In this document: piece after piece, positions 36,951-45,879 of the stretch
How positions within the stretch are numbered: the stretch's first letter is position 1
Layout of the letters: each line of letters starts with the position of its first letter
Assembly (NCBI GenBank): GCA_002900995.3
Contig: CM035311.1
Span: 3,844,001-3,908,000, forward strand
Direction: 5' to 3'
Source: Ganoderma boninense
Lineage: Eukaryota; Basidiomycota; Agaricomycetes; Polyporales; Polyporaceae
DNA length: 64,000 nt
Notes under the pieces: model-generated
What the model was told of the DNA's origin: nothing
Seen by the model: only the letters and a program-made list of their open reading frames with translations
Database searches by the model: none
Program-made: the position numbers and the translations under genes

Positions 36951-38023
36951 GCGACAAACTCTGCTGGTGTCGCGACTAGGCTGTAGCACGGGTCACCAGG
37001 GGGTCTTAAATATTGAACCTGCACCCGTACCCATGAAATACCCGCACCCGCAACCCGCGGGTGTTCGCTCGTTCGGTGACCGAGAGAGGGCCTCCTTGAA
37101 CGTCGTCGGGAACGCGATCTAACGTGATACGCTAGATGGTCAGTGGATATTTAGCTGGCAGCATTAGCTGCAACCCACTGTAAAAGAAACCCCGTTCTGC
37201 AACCGGTTCTCCATCCCGACGTGGTGCGGCGGCACATCTACTCCATCGTCGTGCAAGCGAGAGCCCTCGTTTCGAGATCGCGTCATGAAGACTCCAATGC
37301 GGCCCTTTGCATCACCTCGCTGTCGTGAATGGCCGTGTCCACCAGGGAGAGGAGTGGATGGTCGTGATGCCCGTCAACGTACAGGAAGAGGGGGTAGGAT
37401 AGTTTGGATGGCAGCCCTACATTGCTAGCTGGGAGAGGTAGATGTGATAGCCTGGTGAATAAGAGTGCAGAGTTCTGCATGACGGACTGCGTCAGTGAGA
37501 TGCAGCGGACGAGGTTTAGCCACAGAACTTAGGATGTTTTTGTCACCCATTGTGCCCCGCCGTCAATACTACAGTAACCATGGCCACATGGAAATAACCC
37601 TAACCCGCCCCAAGCGCCGCCGACTACTTATATACAGAATGCAGTGTGGTTTATTTTTCGATGTCGTTTCTGATCTTGGCCCACGATCATCTCTTGTACA
37701 GCTGGTGTCATCGACCCTCACGCACCGGGACTTAGCGTACTAAGCTTACCCTTCTGTATCGGTCCGGGTCGAGCCAGCCTCGCGATAGCTGCTTGCTGTG
37801 CTCTATCATCGTCTTCACGAAACCCTGCTCCCGCCCGACATTCGAGTACAAGCATCCTCGTTTTCCCCGCCCTTCACTTGTCTCAGGTAAGGAAGATTGG
37901 ATTATTTTGTCTTTTACCCCAAGCTGCATCCATGCTCCATCCAGACGAACAGCCTCACAACAAGAAGTACATTCTAAGGAAATAGCCGGCGTTACACCGA
38001 ACCTTCCGCTATTCAAGACCAAA
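36951..38023. other. Intergenic, no supported gene
   Basis: 37020-37070 has acccgc-type short repeats (taccc, cacccgcaaccc). Nothing else is recognised up to the ATG of the PHD-like pseudogene. Confidence 0.4.
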
Positions 38024-39247
38024 ATGCCTTCGCGGGGTGAACGTCAGGCCTCCCACATGCCAGAGAATCGCACTGCTTGGGATGCGAATGAGGACGACTT
38101 CAACGAAGGCGACGAGCGCAACGTAGGACAAAGTAAGCGATTGTTCGTCCATGCGCCTGCGAACACTATTTGACGTTGGAGTTAGTTGGCCAAGGCGAAA
38201 ATGCAGAGCACGTCTATTGTACCAACTTGTGTGTGCTGAGCATCTAGTGTCACTCATATCATCTTGGTACTAACAGCATACAGCGTGTGGGTTGTTCCCA
38301 TCGGTATGACTCCAGCGGAGGCCCGCAAGCGAGGACTAGATCTTATGGAGCCCATTATCATCGAGTCCATCACTTGGAATAGAAACTTGCAGCAAGTACG
38401 TAGCCTGACTGTATATGCATGTCGCGCCTGATCTTTCGCCAGTTCGTATTCAAAGGGATTGAGTTTGTGCGGGCTAGCGAGATCAAGGGCACTTGGTCCT
38501 TCGCAACCGAAGACGCGGCCACTTCGACAGTCATCAATGGCCTTGGTGGGGCAGATGAATTAGTCAAGACAGGTCGCATAACCTTCTTTGCAGGATGTCG
38601 GATCGAAGACTTTGCACTTGTCGCGCACCTGGGACCTGCCAGTGTCACCTTTCCACCGCTACTGCCTAGACAGCCGTACACGCGATCCGACGTCTCCATT
38701 CAGTATCAGCCTGACAGTGAGCTGTGGGTTGCAGCAGAGGCAAGTCAAGCAAAATATGACCAACACTTTGAATACCACTGCTAATATGACACACAGCCAG
38801 CGTACTCTTTCTGTCACCCAGGCTGCTCCAAGGAACGCCAATACTCTCCGCATAGTGATGAGATGAGATGGTGCCCTGGTGATTGCCAGCGGTGGTACCA
38901 CGTCGAATGTTTGGACGGACCACATCTCAGCAGCGACATTTTCCAAGCTGATGCCAGGACGGCTCGCTTCGCGACCAACTGGAAGCAGTGGAACAAGATC
39001 CTTAACCTCCGCATCGCTCGAACTCCTCGCACTGATGATGGGTACGGAACTCCGGCAGTTCCGTTCTCGCTCGAGCGAGTTCTAGTGACCATGCGCGAGA
39101 AGGGCACTGCTTTTAGTTGAACGGTTAACCGCGGCTTGCCATCGTTCCGAGCTACACTGAAGGACGTTGTACAAACCGAAGACTGGCCGCAGGATATGCA
39201 TACGCGGCTCGTCCAAGAAGTTATCGTAGCCACGGAGGCCGCATCAA
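38024..39247 (+). pseudogene. PHD-finger-like gene, 5' part, split by retrotransposon
   Basis: Exons 38024-38132, 38277-38395, 38443-38739 and 38797-39120 join in phase to a 282-residue product that stops at a TGA (39118-39120). The third intron (38740-38796) starts with GC (gcaagt) and ends cacacag, a GC-AG intron. The product contains VWVVPIGMTPAEARKRG, a possible BAH-like region, then CHPGCSKERQ...MRWCPGDCQRWYHVECL, a PHD-like Cys/His series. Past the TGA the same frame stays open (TVNRGLPSFRATLKDVVQ) to the insertion site and continues at 45786-45840 with YKCVGSGCTQWL and a stop. That aligns with the end of the paralogue at 7192-8527 (WWACKNCRQF). The TGA is probably an earlier nonsense change, and the element then removed the last 17 codons. 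Confidence 0.7.
39243..39247. repeat. 5-bp target-site duplication, left
   Basis: atcaa here is repeated at 45786-45790 directly after the right LTR, as expected for integrase-made 5-bp staggered insertion. Confidence 0.95.
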
Positions 39248-39707
39248 TGTCATGAACGGCACGCTCAGCGCCTACCCCGGCGTCTCTCTTTCCCTTTTTG
39301 GACTGTTTGCCTCCCGCGTCGTCCTTATTGTCCTCCGTTGTTTAGCAAACCTGTCCCTTGTTCTCGCAGTACAATAACTCCTGTTACCCATTGTTCCCGT
39401 CGTCATTGTACTACATACCATTGTTCTTCCACTGGTTCCCGTGTCCATAGTTACCTATTGTCCCCGGTTCCCATTGTCCACTACATGTATATAAGGCCTG
39501 TACTTCGCTACCTGGAGACCTCAGTTTCGACCTCTTGTCTCCAGGTAAGCCTCGCTGTATTCTCGCTCGTTAGTTACTTGCTCAATACATCTTGTCTCCA
39601 GCCTGACTGTCGAGCCCTGCTCCGCTCTCGCTGCACAAGTGCTCGTCGACGCCCTTGCTCGTCTCGTAAGCCTCCTCCCTGATCTTACTCGACAGCCAGT
39701 CGTAACA
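39248..39707 (+). repeat. 5' LTR (460 bp)
   Basis: It starts tgtcatgaac and ends cgtaaca. It contains the TATA box, predicted start, a 9-bp inverted repeat and a strong splice donor (cag|gtaagc at 39545/39546). By eye it matches 45326-45785 without differences. Confidence 0.95.
39488..39496 (+). promoter_or_regulatory. LTR TATA box
   Basis: tatataagg lies 35 nt upstream of the 11-nt self-primer sequence at 39523-39533, the distance expected from TATA to transcript start. The copy in the 3' LTR is at 45566-45574. Confidence 0.75.
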
Positions 39708-39709
39708 TT

Positions 39710-39720
39710 AGGTCGAAACT
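39710..39720 (+). promoter_or_regulatory. Primer-binding site, self-priming type
   Basis: aggtcgaaact begins two bases after the 5' LTR and is the exact reverse complement of agtttcgacct at 39523-39533, the predicted 5' end of the RNA. The match is 11 nt and stops on both sides. Tf1 of fission yeast uses an 11-nt self-primer of this kind. I did not recognise a usual initiator-tRNA site here. Confidence 0.7.
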
Positions 39721-40074
39721 TCTACACGAGCACCGGCGTACTCCACCCACACTCTTTCCCTCTCGTACGGTACGCACTTAGATCCTCTGTGTTGGCCTAG
39801 CGTAGTGCGCGCTCTAGTCACACCATCGGACGTGGTCTCGGCGCAACCTGAGGCTTGCCACTCTTAGTGGTACAGTACGCGGAAAGCTCCTAACACGAGA
39901 CCCCGGTACTGACAGAAGTGGTCCGCCTCACGGCGTGGGAGGCTAGAGAAAGGCGGCGAAACAAAGCCAAGGCAGAACACCCTTGGGCCCGTGTCCCTTG
40001 GGCTAAGACACAGCAACAGGCCGAGGAGGCTGAGCAGACAGTGTTGGATCGTGCACCTGCCGTTTCATTCCTAG

Positions 40075-41526
40075 GATAAGGAAGCGAGATTCAACGTGGC
40101 TTGCCAAGCCTGGGGACACGTATTTCACCCCACTGCAGTACAGGACGAGTACTGGGACGAAGATAAGCAAACCTGGTACTACTGCGAGGAGCAACCGTGC
40201 CCCCACCGATCACACACATTCAACGATACTCTTGAAACGCGCGAAGGCATCGCCCCTAGACTCCTCACCACCAAAGAACAGGAAGTCCTAATCCGTGCGA
40301 AGATCGCAAACCCACCAGCACCTGCACCTCGAGATCCAAGCCGACCCCCAGCTCGCCAAGCCGCCCTCATCGCATCCAGGAATCCCTCATCCCGCCCTGC
40401 CTCACGCCCTACCTCACAACCCCAGAGTCGTGTCCAAAGTCGAATCCCCAGTCCTGCACGATCAACAGGGTCTCCCATCCTCGACAAGACTCTTGAACTC
40501 GTTACAGAGCGTCTTGGACAGCGACGAACCTCGACTCCCGCAACCCCCATTGCTTCAACTTCTAAACTCCCAAAGGCAGAGAAAAAGCCGGAAGAAAAGA
40601 AGGAACCCAAGCAAGAGACCATCAGCCTCAACACTCCACAACCCTCATCCTCTTCATCAGCTGCACCCAGTCGAGCGTCCACACCCGCCATGACTACCCC
40701 TGCCCCCGCTCCACTGTTCGACACCTCCAAACTCCTCTCCCAGATCGCCCCACGTGAATACGATGGAAAATCCGCACAGGATGGTCTCCGCTTTGTGTCC
40801 GCCGCTCAGATCTACTACAACACCCTTACGGCGGTAGCGGTTGGCACGCCTAGCGACGTCATATGGATGACCATCCTCAGTAAGCTCACGGAAGGAGCAG
40901 CAGCCTGGGCTGGCCCCCACATTGTAAAGCTCGCCGGTGGAACTAGTCCTTGGGCAGACTATGGCGAGTTCAGCACAGCCTTCAAGGATCACTTCTGCGC
41001 GGCTGACGACAAGGAGGCTGCCATCGCTGAACTTGTCAAGCTTTGCAAGGCGTATCGCAAGGTTGGCACTGTCCAGGAGTACACGGCGCAGTTCAATGCA
41101 GCTGCAGCGCGGACCGGCTTCGGCGACGAGGACAAACGCGAACGCTACCGCTCTGGTCTGCCTCCCAGGCTCCGGGACGTCCTCGCCACCAGTGCCCACG
41201 ACATCTCGGACCTCACCAAAATCCAGAAGGTGGCGCTGTCGCTCGACCAGGCCCTCGTCACCAGAGAGGAAGAACGGCCAAAGTCGTTTGGATGGAAGAA
41301 GAAGGGGGAGAAGGCGGCCGCTACCGGGAAGAAGCCGTTCCCTGGAAACTGTCATATCTGTGGCCAGCCCGGACATCGTAAGTATGACTGCCCGCGGCTG
41401 AAGAGTCAGCAAGCCGCTTCCTCGTCCACTGCAACTACGGAAGTAGCGGCTCTTCAGGCCCAGGTCAAGGCGATGGAGGAGAAGATCGCGGCCCTTACGA
41501 CCGCTGAGAAGAAGGAGGGTTTCTGA
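40075..41526 (+). CDS. gag: Gag, open frame without upstream ATG
   Basis: The frame opens after a stop at 40072 and ends with TGA at 41524-41526. The first ATG in it is 40690, giving a 278-residue Gag that begins MTTPAPAPLFDTSKLLSQI just before the typical retrotransposon Gag helical domain (DGLRFVSAAQIYYNTL...AAAWAGPHI). Upstream of that ATG, 205 codons are open and protein-like (WGHVFHPTAVQDEYWDEDKQ; later Ser/Pro/Arg-rich), so translation may start at a near-cognate codon such as GTG at 40096. A CCHC knuckle CHICGQPGHRKYDC lies at 41350-41391, with a short coiled C-terminus after it. A further ATG-free frame (39894-40079) sits one frame away just upstream. Confidence 0.85.
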   Translation, partial: DKEARFNVACQAWGHVFHPTAVQDEYWDEDKQTWYYCEEQPCPHRSHTFNDTLETREGIAPRLLTTKEQEVLIRAKIANPPAPAPRDPSRPPARQAALIASRNPSSRPASRPTSQPQSRVQSRIPSPARSTGSPILDKTLELVTERLGQRRTSTPATPIASTSKLPKAEKKPEEKKEPKQETISLNTPQPSSSSSAAPSRASTPAMTTPAPAPLFDTSKLLSQIAPREYDGKSAQDGLRFVSAAQIYYNTLTAVAVGTPSDVIWMTILSKLTEGAAAWAGPHIVKLAGGTSPWADYGEFSTAFKDHFCAADDKEAAIAELVKLCKAYRKVGTVQEYTAQFNAAAARTGFGDEDKRERYRSGLPPRLRDVLATSAHDISDLTKIQKVALSLDQALVTREEERPKSFGWKKKGEKAAATGKKPFPGNCHICGQPGHRKYDCPRLKSQQAASSSTATTEVAALQAQVKAMEEKIAALTTAEKKEGF

Positions 41527-44500
41527 TTAGAGCCGCACTGGACGCTGCGCGTGCCGGCTCTTGTAGTAATAGTCGATTTTCTGTACTGAGCTCTGCGTTT
41601 GTATATGAAGTAAATCATAGTGGCCAACACTTTCATATACCAGTACGGTTAATCGGCAAGCAGCGACACAAGGACATAGTAGCCATGGTAGATAGCGGGG
41701 CTACTACTAAATTTTTACATAGACGGTTCGTAGAGAAGAACCAGGTTACGACGAGGAAGTTGGCAAGGCCAATTCCCCTGTACAACATAGATGGTACCGA
41801 GAACCGTGATGGAACGATCACGGAGGTCGCTGTGTTGGATATGGCGATTGGAGACCACCGAGAGAAGGTGGTGTTTGTGGTGACAGACATAGGAGAAGAG
41901 GATGTGATCATTGGCCTAGACTGGCTGCGCGAACACAACCCTGAAGTAGATTGGGAACGTGGCTCGCTGCGCCTATCGAGATGTCCGGAGGCATGTCCGG
42001 CTCATCGGAAGGCATCCAAACCTGTTGAAACCAAAGCGCGTGATACGGAGGTACGGCTTACGGCGCGCAATGGTTCTCGACGGGTGCGGAAGGCAAAGAC
42101 GATGGGTAGGATATGCACGGCCGTAATGGTCGAGGAGGAGGAGGAAGATAGGCCTCCACCACCAGGTTTTCTGCCGGAATGGGATGGCACTGAGGAGTCT
42201 CTTCTCAATGCACTAGAAGATGGACAACGACTTCGAGGTACCCCTAAGATCTTTGTGTCAGCGAGCTACACGTACTCTCAACAGCTCGCTGAACAAGAGT
42301 ACCAGAAGAAGGAAGTCCGTCCTGTCGAAGAGATCGTACCTCCCCAGTACCACGAGTATCTGCGTGTGTTCTCGAAAGAGGCGTCCGAACGTCTACCCGA
42401 GCACGGACCCTATGACCACGCTATAGAACTCGTACCAGATGCTAGGATGTTCCATTCCAAGGTGTACCCCCTGTCTCCCAGCGAGCAGGTCGAGCTTGAC
42501 AAGTTTCTTAGTGAGAACTTGGCCAAAGGATATATTCAAGAGTCGAAGTCACCGATGTCGTCACCATTCTTCTTCATTAAAAAGAAGGATGGCAGCCTAC
42601 GTCCTGTACAGGACTACCGGCGATTGAACGACATCACCATTAAGAACCGATACCCACTACCGTTGGTGTCGGACTTGATGGATCGACTCAAGAGGGCCAA
42701 GTACTTTACAAAGCTTGACATCCGTTGGGGGTACAACAATGTGCGGATTAAGACCGGTGATGAATGGAAGGCTGCCTTCGTTACCAATCGTGGACTGTTC
42801 GAACCGAACGTGATGTACTTCGGACTGGCTAACTCGCCTAGTACATTCTCTGCGCTCATGAACGACATCTTCAAGGACCTCATCATACTCGGCAAAATCA
42901 CTATCTACCTCGACGACATCCTCATATTCACCAACGACATCGAGGAACACCGCACACTGGTGCGTGAGGTCCTGAAGCGTCTGGCGGAGCACGACCTGTT
43001 CTGCAAGCCAGAGAAGTGCGAATTCGAACAGCCTAAGGTTGAGTACCTAGGTGTGCTCGTCTCGGAGAACTGTGTGGAGATGGACCCAGTGAAGGTCAGG
43101 GGTATCGCAGAATGGCCTGTCCCTCAGAACGCCTCAGATGTACGGAAGTTCCGCGGTTTCGCGAATTTCTACAGGCGGTTCATTAAGGACTTCAGCGCAG
43201 TATGCAAACCCCTCGACCGTCTCACGGGTAGCGCTCCCTGGCAATGGGGTGCCGAAGAGCAATCAGCATTCGACGAGCTCAAACGTCGTTTCACTGAAAG
43301 CCCTGTCCTGAGCATGTATGACCCAGACCGCAAAACCCGCATTGAAGTCGATGCATCCGGGTATGCTACTGGTGCGGTTCTGTCTCAGGAGGGGGAGGAC
43401 GGCAAATGGCACCCTGTGGCTTTCCACTCTGAGTCAATGAGCGATGCGGAACGCAACTACGAGATCTATGACAAGGAGATGCTCGCTATCATCCGTGCCC
43501 TGCAGGCCTGGCGCCACTACCTCGAGGGTCTTCCCAGTGTGTTCGAGATCCAGTCGGACCACAAGAACCTCGAGTACTGGAAAGCCGCGCAAAACCTCAC
43601 ACGCAGGCAGGCACGATGGGCTCTCTATCTGTCACGGTTCGACTTTGTCATTGCACACAAGCCAGGCACCTCCAATGGTAGGGCAGACGCGCTGTCGCGC
43701 AGGCCTGATCACCAGAAGGACGATGCCGATGACAACCTGAACCGAGTCATGTTGCAACCCGATCGCTTCCGAGTACTGGCAGCCAAGAGAGGGCACATGT
43801 CAGTGGTACCAGAAAAGGCACTGCTCCGCCGCATTCGAGAATGCGGAGAGCGTGAGCAGGAGGTCGCAGAGGCACTCAGCAAGCTCGATAAGCTAGGGCC
43901 AGCACGTCTACAGAACGATTTGGTGGACTGGAACACAGAACAAGGCCTGCTGCTCTACCGCGGCCGAGTTTATGTCCCCAAAGACGACGCGCTCCGAGCA
44001 GAGATAGTGCGCATTCACCACGACCTCCCGCCTGCTGGACACCCTGGCCAGGCAAAGACGGTGGAGTTGGTTACACGGAACTACTGGTGGCCGGGCATGG
44101 CAAAGTTCATTAAAGATTACGTTGAGACCTGCGACACTTGTCGCCGTGGCAAGACTTCACATGCGAAGCCACACGGTCCTCTTCAACCCAACGAGATCCC
44201 AGACGGCCCAGGCCAAGTAGTTACCTGTGACTTCATCACTGGACTGCCAGAGGTGGACGGATACAACGCGCTCCAGCTTATTGCTGATCGGCATGGAAAG
44301 ATGATTCACCTTATTCCATGCACCGAGGAGATCGACACGGAAGGGACTGCAGACAACTTCATTAGAGAATGGTTCCGTCTACATGGACTCCCGCGAAAGA
44401 TCATCTCTGATCGGGGGCCCCAGTTCTCTAGCAAGCTCTTCCGTGCAATCCTTAAAGGCCTCGACATAGAAAGCGCATTGTCCACAGCCTACCACCCGCA

Positions 44501-45299
44501 GACGGATGGACAGTCGGAGCGATGGAACCAGGAGATAGAGGCGTACCTACGGATGTACTGCTCAAGGCGCCGCGACGATTGGGTCAAGTGGCTACCAACA
44601 GCAGAGTACTGCTTTAACTCGCGCGTACATTCATCCACAGGGTACTCGCCGTTTTACCTCATGTACGGCTATGAACCTCAGTTCCACGTTCCGATGCTAT
44701 CCACCACGGTGCCTACGGCGGATGAACGAAGAGAGGAGTTGCGGCAGGCAAGGGAGGACGCGACCTCAGCCTTAACCCTGGCAGCAGAATGGATGAAGGA
44801 GTACTACGATCGCTATGTCTCCGCTGCTCCAGAGTTCAAGGAGGGTCAGAAGGTGTGGCTCGACACGAGGAATTTCCGTGTCCCAGGAGTCTCTCGGAAG
44901 CTGGTGGACCGGTACGCTGGCCCGTACCCTGTCAAGCGCAAGGTGGGCAACTTGGCTTATGAGCTCAAGCTCCCCAAAGACATGGGGCTCCACCCGGTGT
45001 TCCATGTGACACTCTTACACCCGCACAAAGAAAGCCAACTTCCTGGTCGGCATCCCCCTGAACCCGCAGCTCTTGAAGTGGAAGGAGAGGAAGAGTACGA
45101 AGTAGAGGAAGTGTTAGAGTCGCGTCGGTATGGGCGGTGGAAGAAACTGCAGTATCTTGTTCACTGGAAGGGCTGGGGCCCTGAACACGATAGCTGGGAA
45201 GACGTGTCGGATCTAGCAAATGCGCCAAAAGTGCTGCAAAAGTTTCATTCGACACATCCCGACGCTCCTGGCCCTCTCAACAAGAAGACTCGATCGTGA
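41508..45299 (+). CDS. pol: Pol: protease, RT, RNase H, integrase, chromodomain
   Basis: The frame is open from 41508; the first ATG (41685) falls inside the protease, at MVDSGATTKFLH, while the protease-like lead-in FHIPVRLIGKQRHKD lies upstream. That supports entry by frameshift. RT has YRRLNDITIKNRYPLP, FTKLDIRWGYNNVR and the catalytic YLDD at 42906-42917. RNase H has TRIEVDASGYATGAVL, EMLAII and QSDHKNLEYW. Integrase has an HHCC zinc site (H...H, CDTCRRGK) and D,D,E residues in CDFITGLP, ISDRGPQFSS and QSERWNQE, then a GPY/F-type region (RYAGPYPVKRKVGNLAYEL). The C-terminal chromodomain (EYEVEEVLESRRYG...YLVHWKGWGPEHDSWE, about 45095-45215) should steer integration to modified histones. 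No stop or frameshift. Confidence 0.95.
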   Translation, partial: EEGGFLIRAALDAARAGSCSNSRFSVLSSAFVYEVNHSGQHFHIPVRLIGKQRHKDIVAMVDSGATTKFLHRRFVEKNQVTTRKLARPIPLYNIDGTENRDGTITEVAVLDMAIGDHREKVVFVVTDIGEEDVIIGLDWLREHNPEVDWERGSLRLSRCPEACPAHRKASKPVETKARDTEVRLTARNGSRRVRKAKTMGRICTAVMVEEEEEDRPPPPGFLPEWDGTEESLLNALEDGQRLRGTPKIFVSASYTYSQQLAEQEYQKKEVRPVEEIVPPQYHEYLRVFSKEASERLPEHGPYDHAIELVPDARMFHSKVYPLSPSEQVELDKFLSENLAKGYIQESKSPMSSPFFFIKKKDGSLRPVQDYRRLNDITIKNRYPLPLVSDLMDRLKRAKYFTKLDIRWGYNNVRIKTGDEWKAAFVTNRGLFEPNVMYFGLANSPSTFSALMNDIFKDLIILGKITIYLDDILIFTNDIEEHRTLVREVLKRLAEHDLFCKPEKCEFEQPKVEYLGVLVSENCVEMDPVKVRGIAEWPVPQNASDVRKFRGFANFYRRFIKDFSAVCKPLDRLTGSAPWQWGAEEQSAFDELKRRFTESPVLSMYDPDRKTRIEVDASGYATGAVLSQEGEDGKWHPVAFHSESMSDAERNYEIYDKEMLAIIRALQAWRHYLEGLPSVFEIQSDHKNLEYWKAAQNLTRRQARWALYLSRFDFVIAHKPGTSNGRADALSRRPDHQKDDADDNLNRVMLQPDRFRVLAAKRGHMSVVPEKALLRRIRECGEREQEVAEALSKLDKLGPARLQNDLVDWNTEQGLLLYRGRVYVPKDDALRAEIVRIHHDLPPAGHPGQAKTVELVTRNYWWPGMAKFIKDYVETCDTCRRGKTSHAKPHGPLQPNEIPDGPGQVVTCDFITGLPEVDGYNALQLIADRHGKMIHLIPCTEEIDTEGTADNFIREWFRLHGLPRKIISDRGPQFSSKLFRAILKGLDIESALSTAYHPQTDGQSERWNQEIEAYLRMYCSRRRDDWVKWLPTAEYCFNSRVHSSTGYSPFYLMYGYEPQFHVPMLSTTVPTADERREELRQAREDATSALTLAAEWMKEYYDRYVSAAPEFKEGQKVWLDTRNFRVPGVSRKLVDRYAGPYPVKRKVGNLAYELKLPKDMGLHPVFHVTLLHPHKESQLPGRHPPEPAALEVEGEEEYEVEEVLESRRYGRWKKLQYLVHWKGWGPEHDSWEDVSDLANAPKVLQKFHSTHPDAPGPLNKKTRS
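41517..41523 (+). promoter_or_regulatory. Predicted -1 frameshift slippery heptamer
   Basis: GGGTTTC is read G GGT TTC in the gag frame, the X XXY YYZ form, and is followed at once by the gag TGA. The -1 frame is open from 41508 and leads straight into protease and pol. A downstream stem was not worked out. Confidence 0.65.
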
Positions 45300-45312
45300 G
45301 GACACGATCCTT

Positions 45313-45322
45313 AGGAGGGGGG
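45313..45322 (+). promoter_or_regulatory. Polypurine tract
   Basis: aggagggggg ends three bases before the 3' LTR and would prime plus-strand DNA synthesis. Confidence 0.75.
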
Positions 45323-45325
45323 TAT

Positions 45326-45785
45326 TGTCATGAACGGCACGCTCAGCGCCTACCCCGGCGTCTCTCTTTCCCTTTTTGGACTGTTTGCCTCCCGCGTCGT
45401 CCTTATTGTCCTCCGTTGTTTAGCAAACCTGTCCCTTGTTCTCGCAGTACAATAACTCCTGTTACCCATTGTTCCCGTCGTCATTGTACTACATACCATT
45501 GTTCTTCCACTGGTTCCCGTGTCCATAGTTACCTATTGTCCCCGGTTCCCATTGTCCACTACATGTATATAAGGCCTGTACTTCGCTACCTGGAGACCTC
45601 AGTTTCGACCTCTTGTCTCCAGGTAAGCCTCGCTGTATTCTCGCTCGTTAGTTACTTGCTCAATACATCTTGTCTCCAGCCTGACTGTCGAGCCCTGCTC
45701 CGCTCTCGCTGCACAAGTGCTCGTCGACGCCCTTGCTCGTCTCGTAAGCCTCCTCCCTGATCTTACTCGACAGCCAGTCGTAACA
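45326..45785 (+). repeat. 3' LTR (460 bp)
   Basis: Appears identical by eye to the 5' LTR, and is followed by the atcaa duplication at 45786-45790. Confidence 0.95.
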
Positions 45786-45840
45786 ATCAACACAGCGGGT
45801 CTACAAATGCGTCGGGTCAGGCTGCACGCAATGGCTTTAG
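45786..45840 (+). pseudogene. PHD-like gene, 3' remnant after the retrotransposon
   Basis: After the second atcaa the host frame resumes and encodes TQRVYKCVGSGCTQWL, then TAG at 45838-45840. The CxxxxxC pair corresponds to the last zinc pair (CKNC) of the paralogue at 7192-8527. Confidence 0.65.
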
Positions 45841-45879
45841 CTGGATGCATCTGCGATGACGAAGACGGCGCGGGGCATG

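Larger units (their letters stand above)
39248..45785 (+). mobile_element. Complete Ty3/gypsy chromovirus-type LTR retrotransposon
   Basis: The element is 6,538 bp with two 460-bp LTRs that look identical, TG...CA ends, a 5-bp duplication, a primer-binding match, gag with one CCHC knuckle, pol with protease, RT, RNase H and integrase, a C-terminal chromodomain, and a purine tract. The domain order and chromodomain place it in the chromoviruses of fungi. Identical LTRs and open frames indicate a recent insertion, perhaps still active. It lies in the 3' coding end of a PHD-like gene, in the same orientation. Confidence 0.95.

Noticed and set aside
39338..39682. 114-codon frame inside each LTR
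   Set aside because: Starts at TTG, lies wholly in the LTR and crosses the TATA box and predicted transcript start. It is the same in both LTRs only because the LTRs match.
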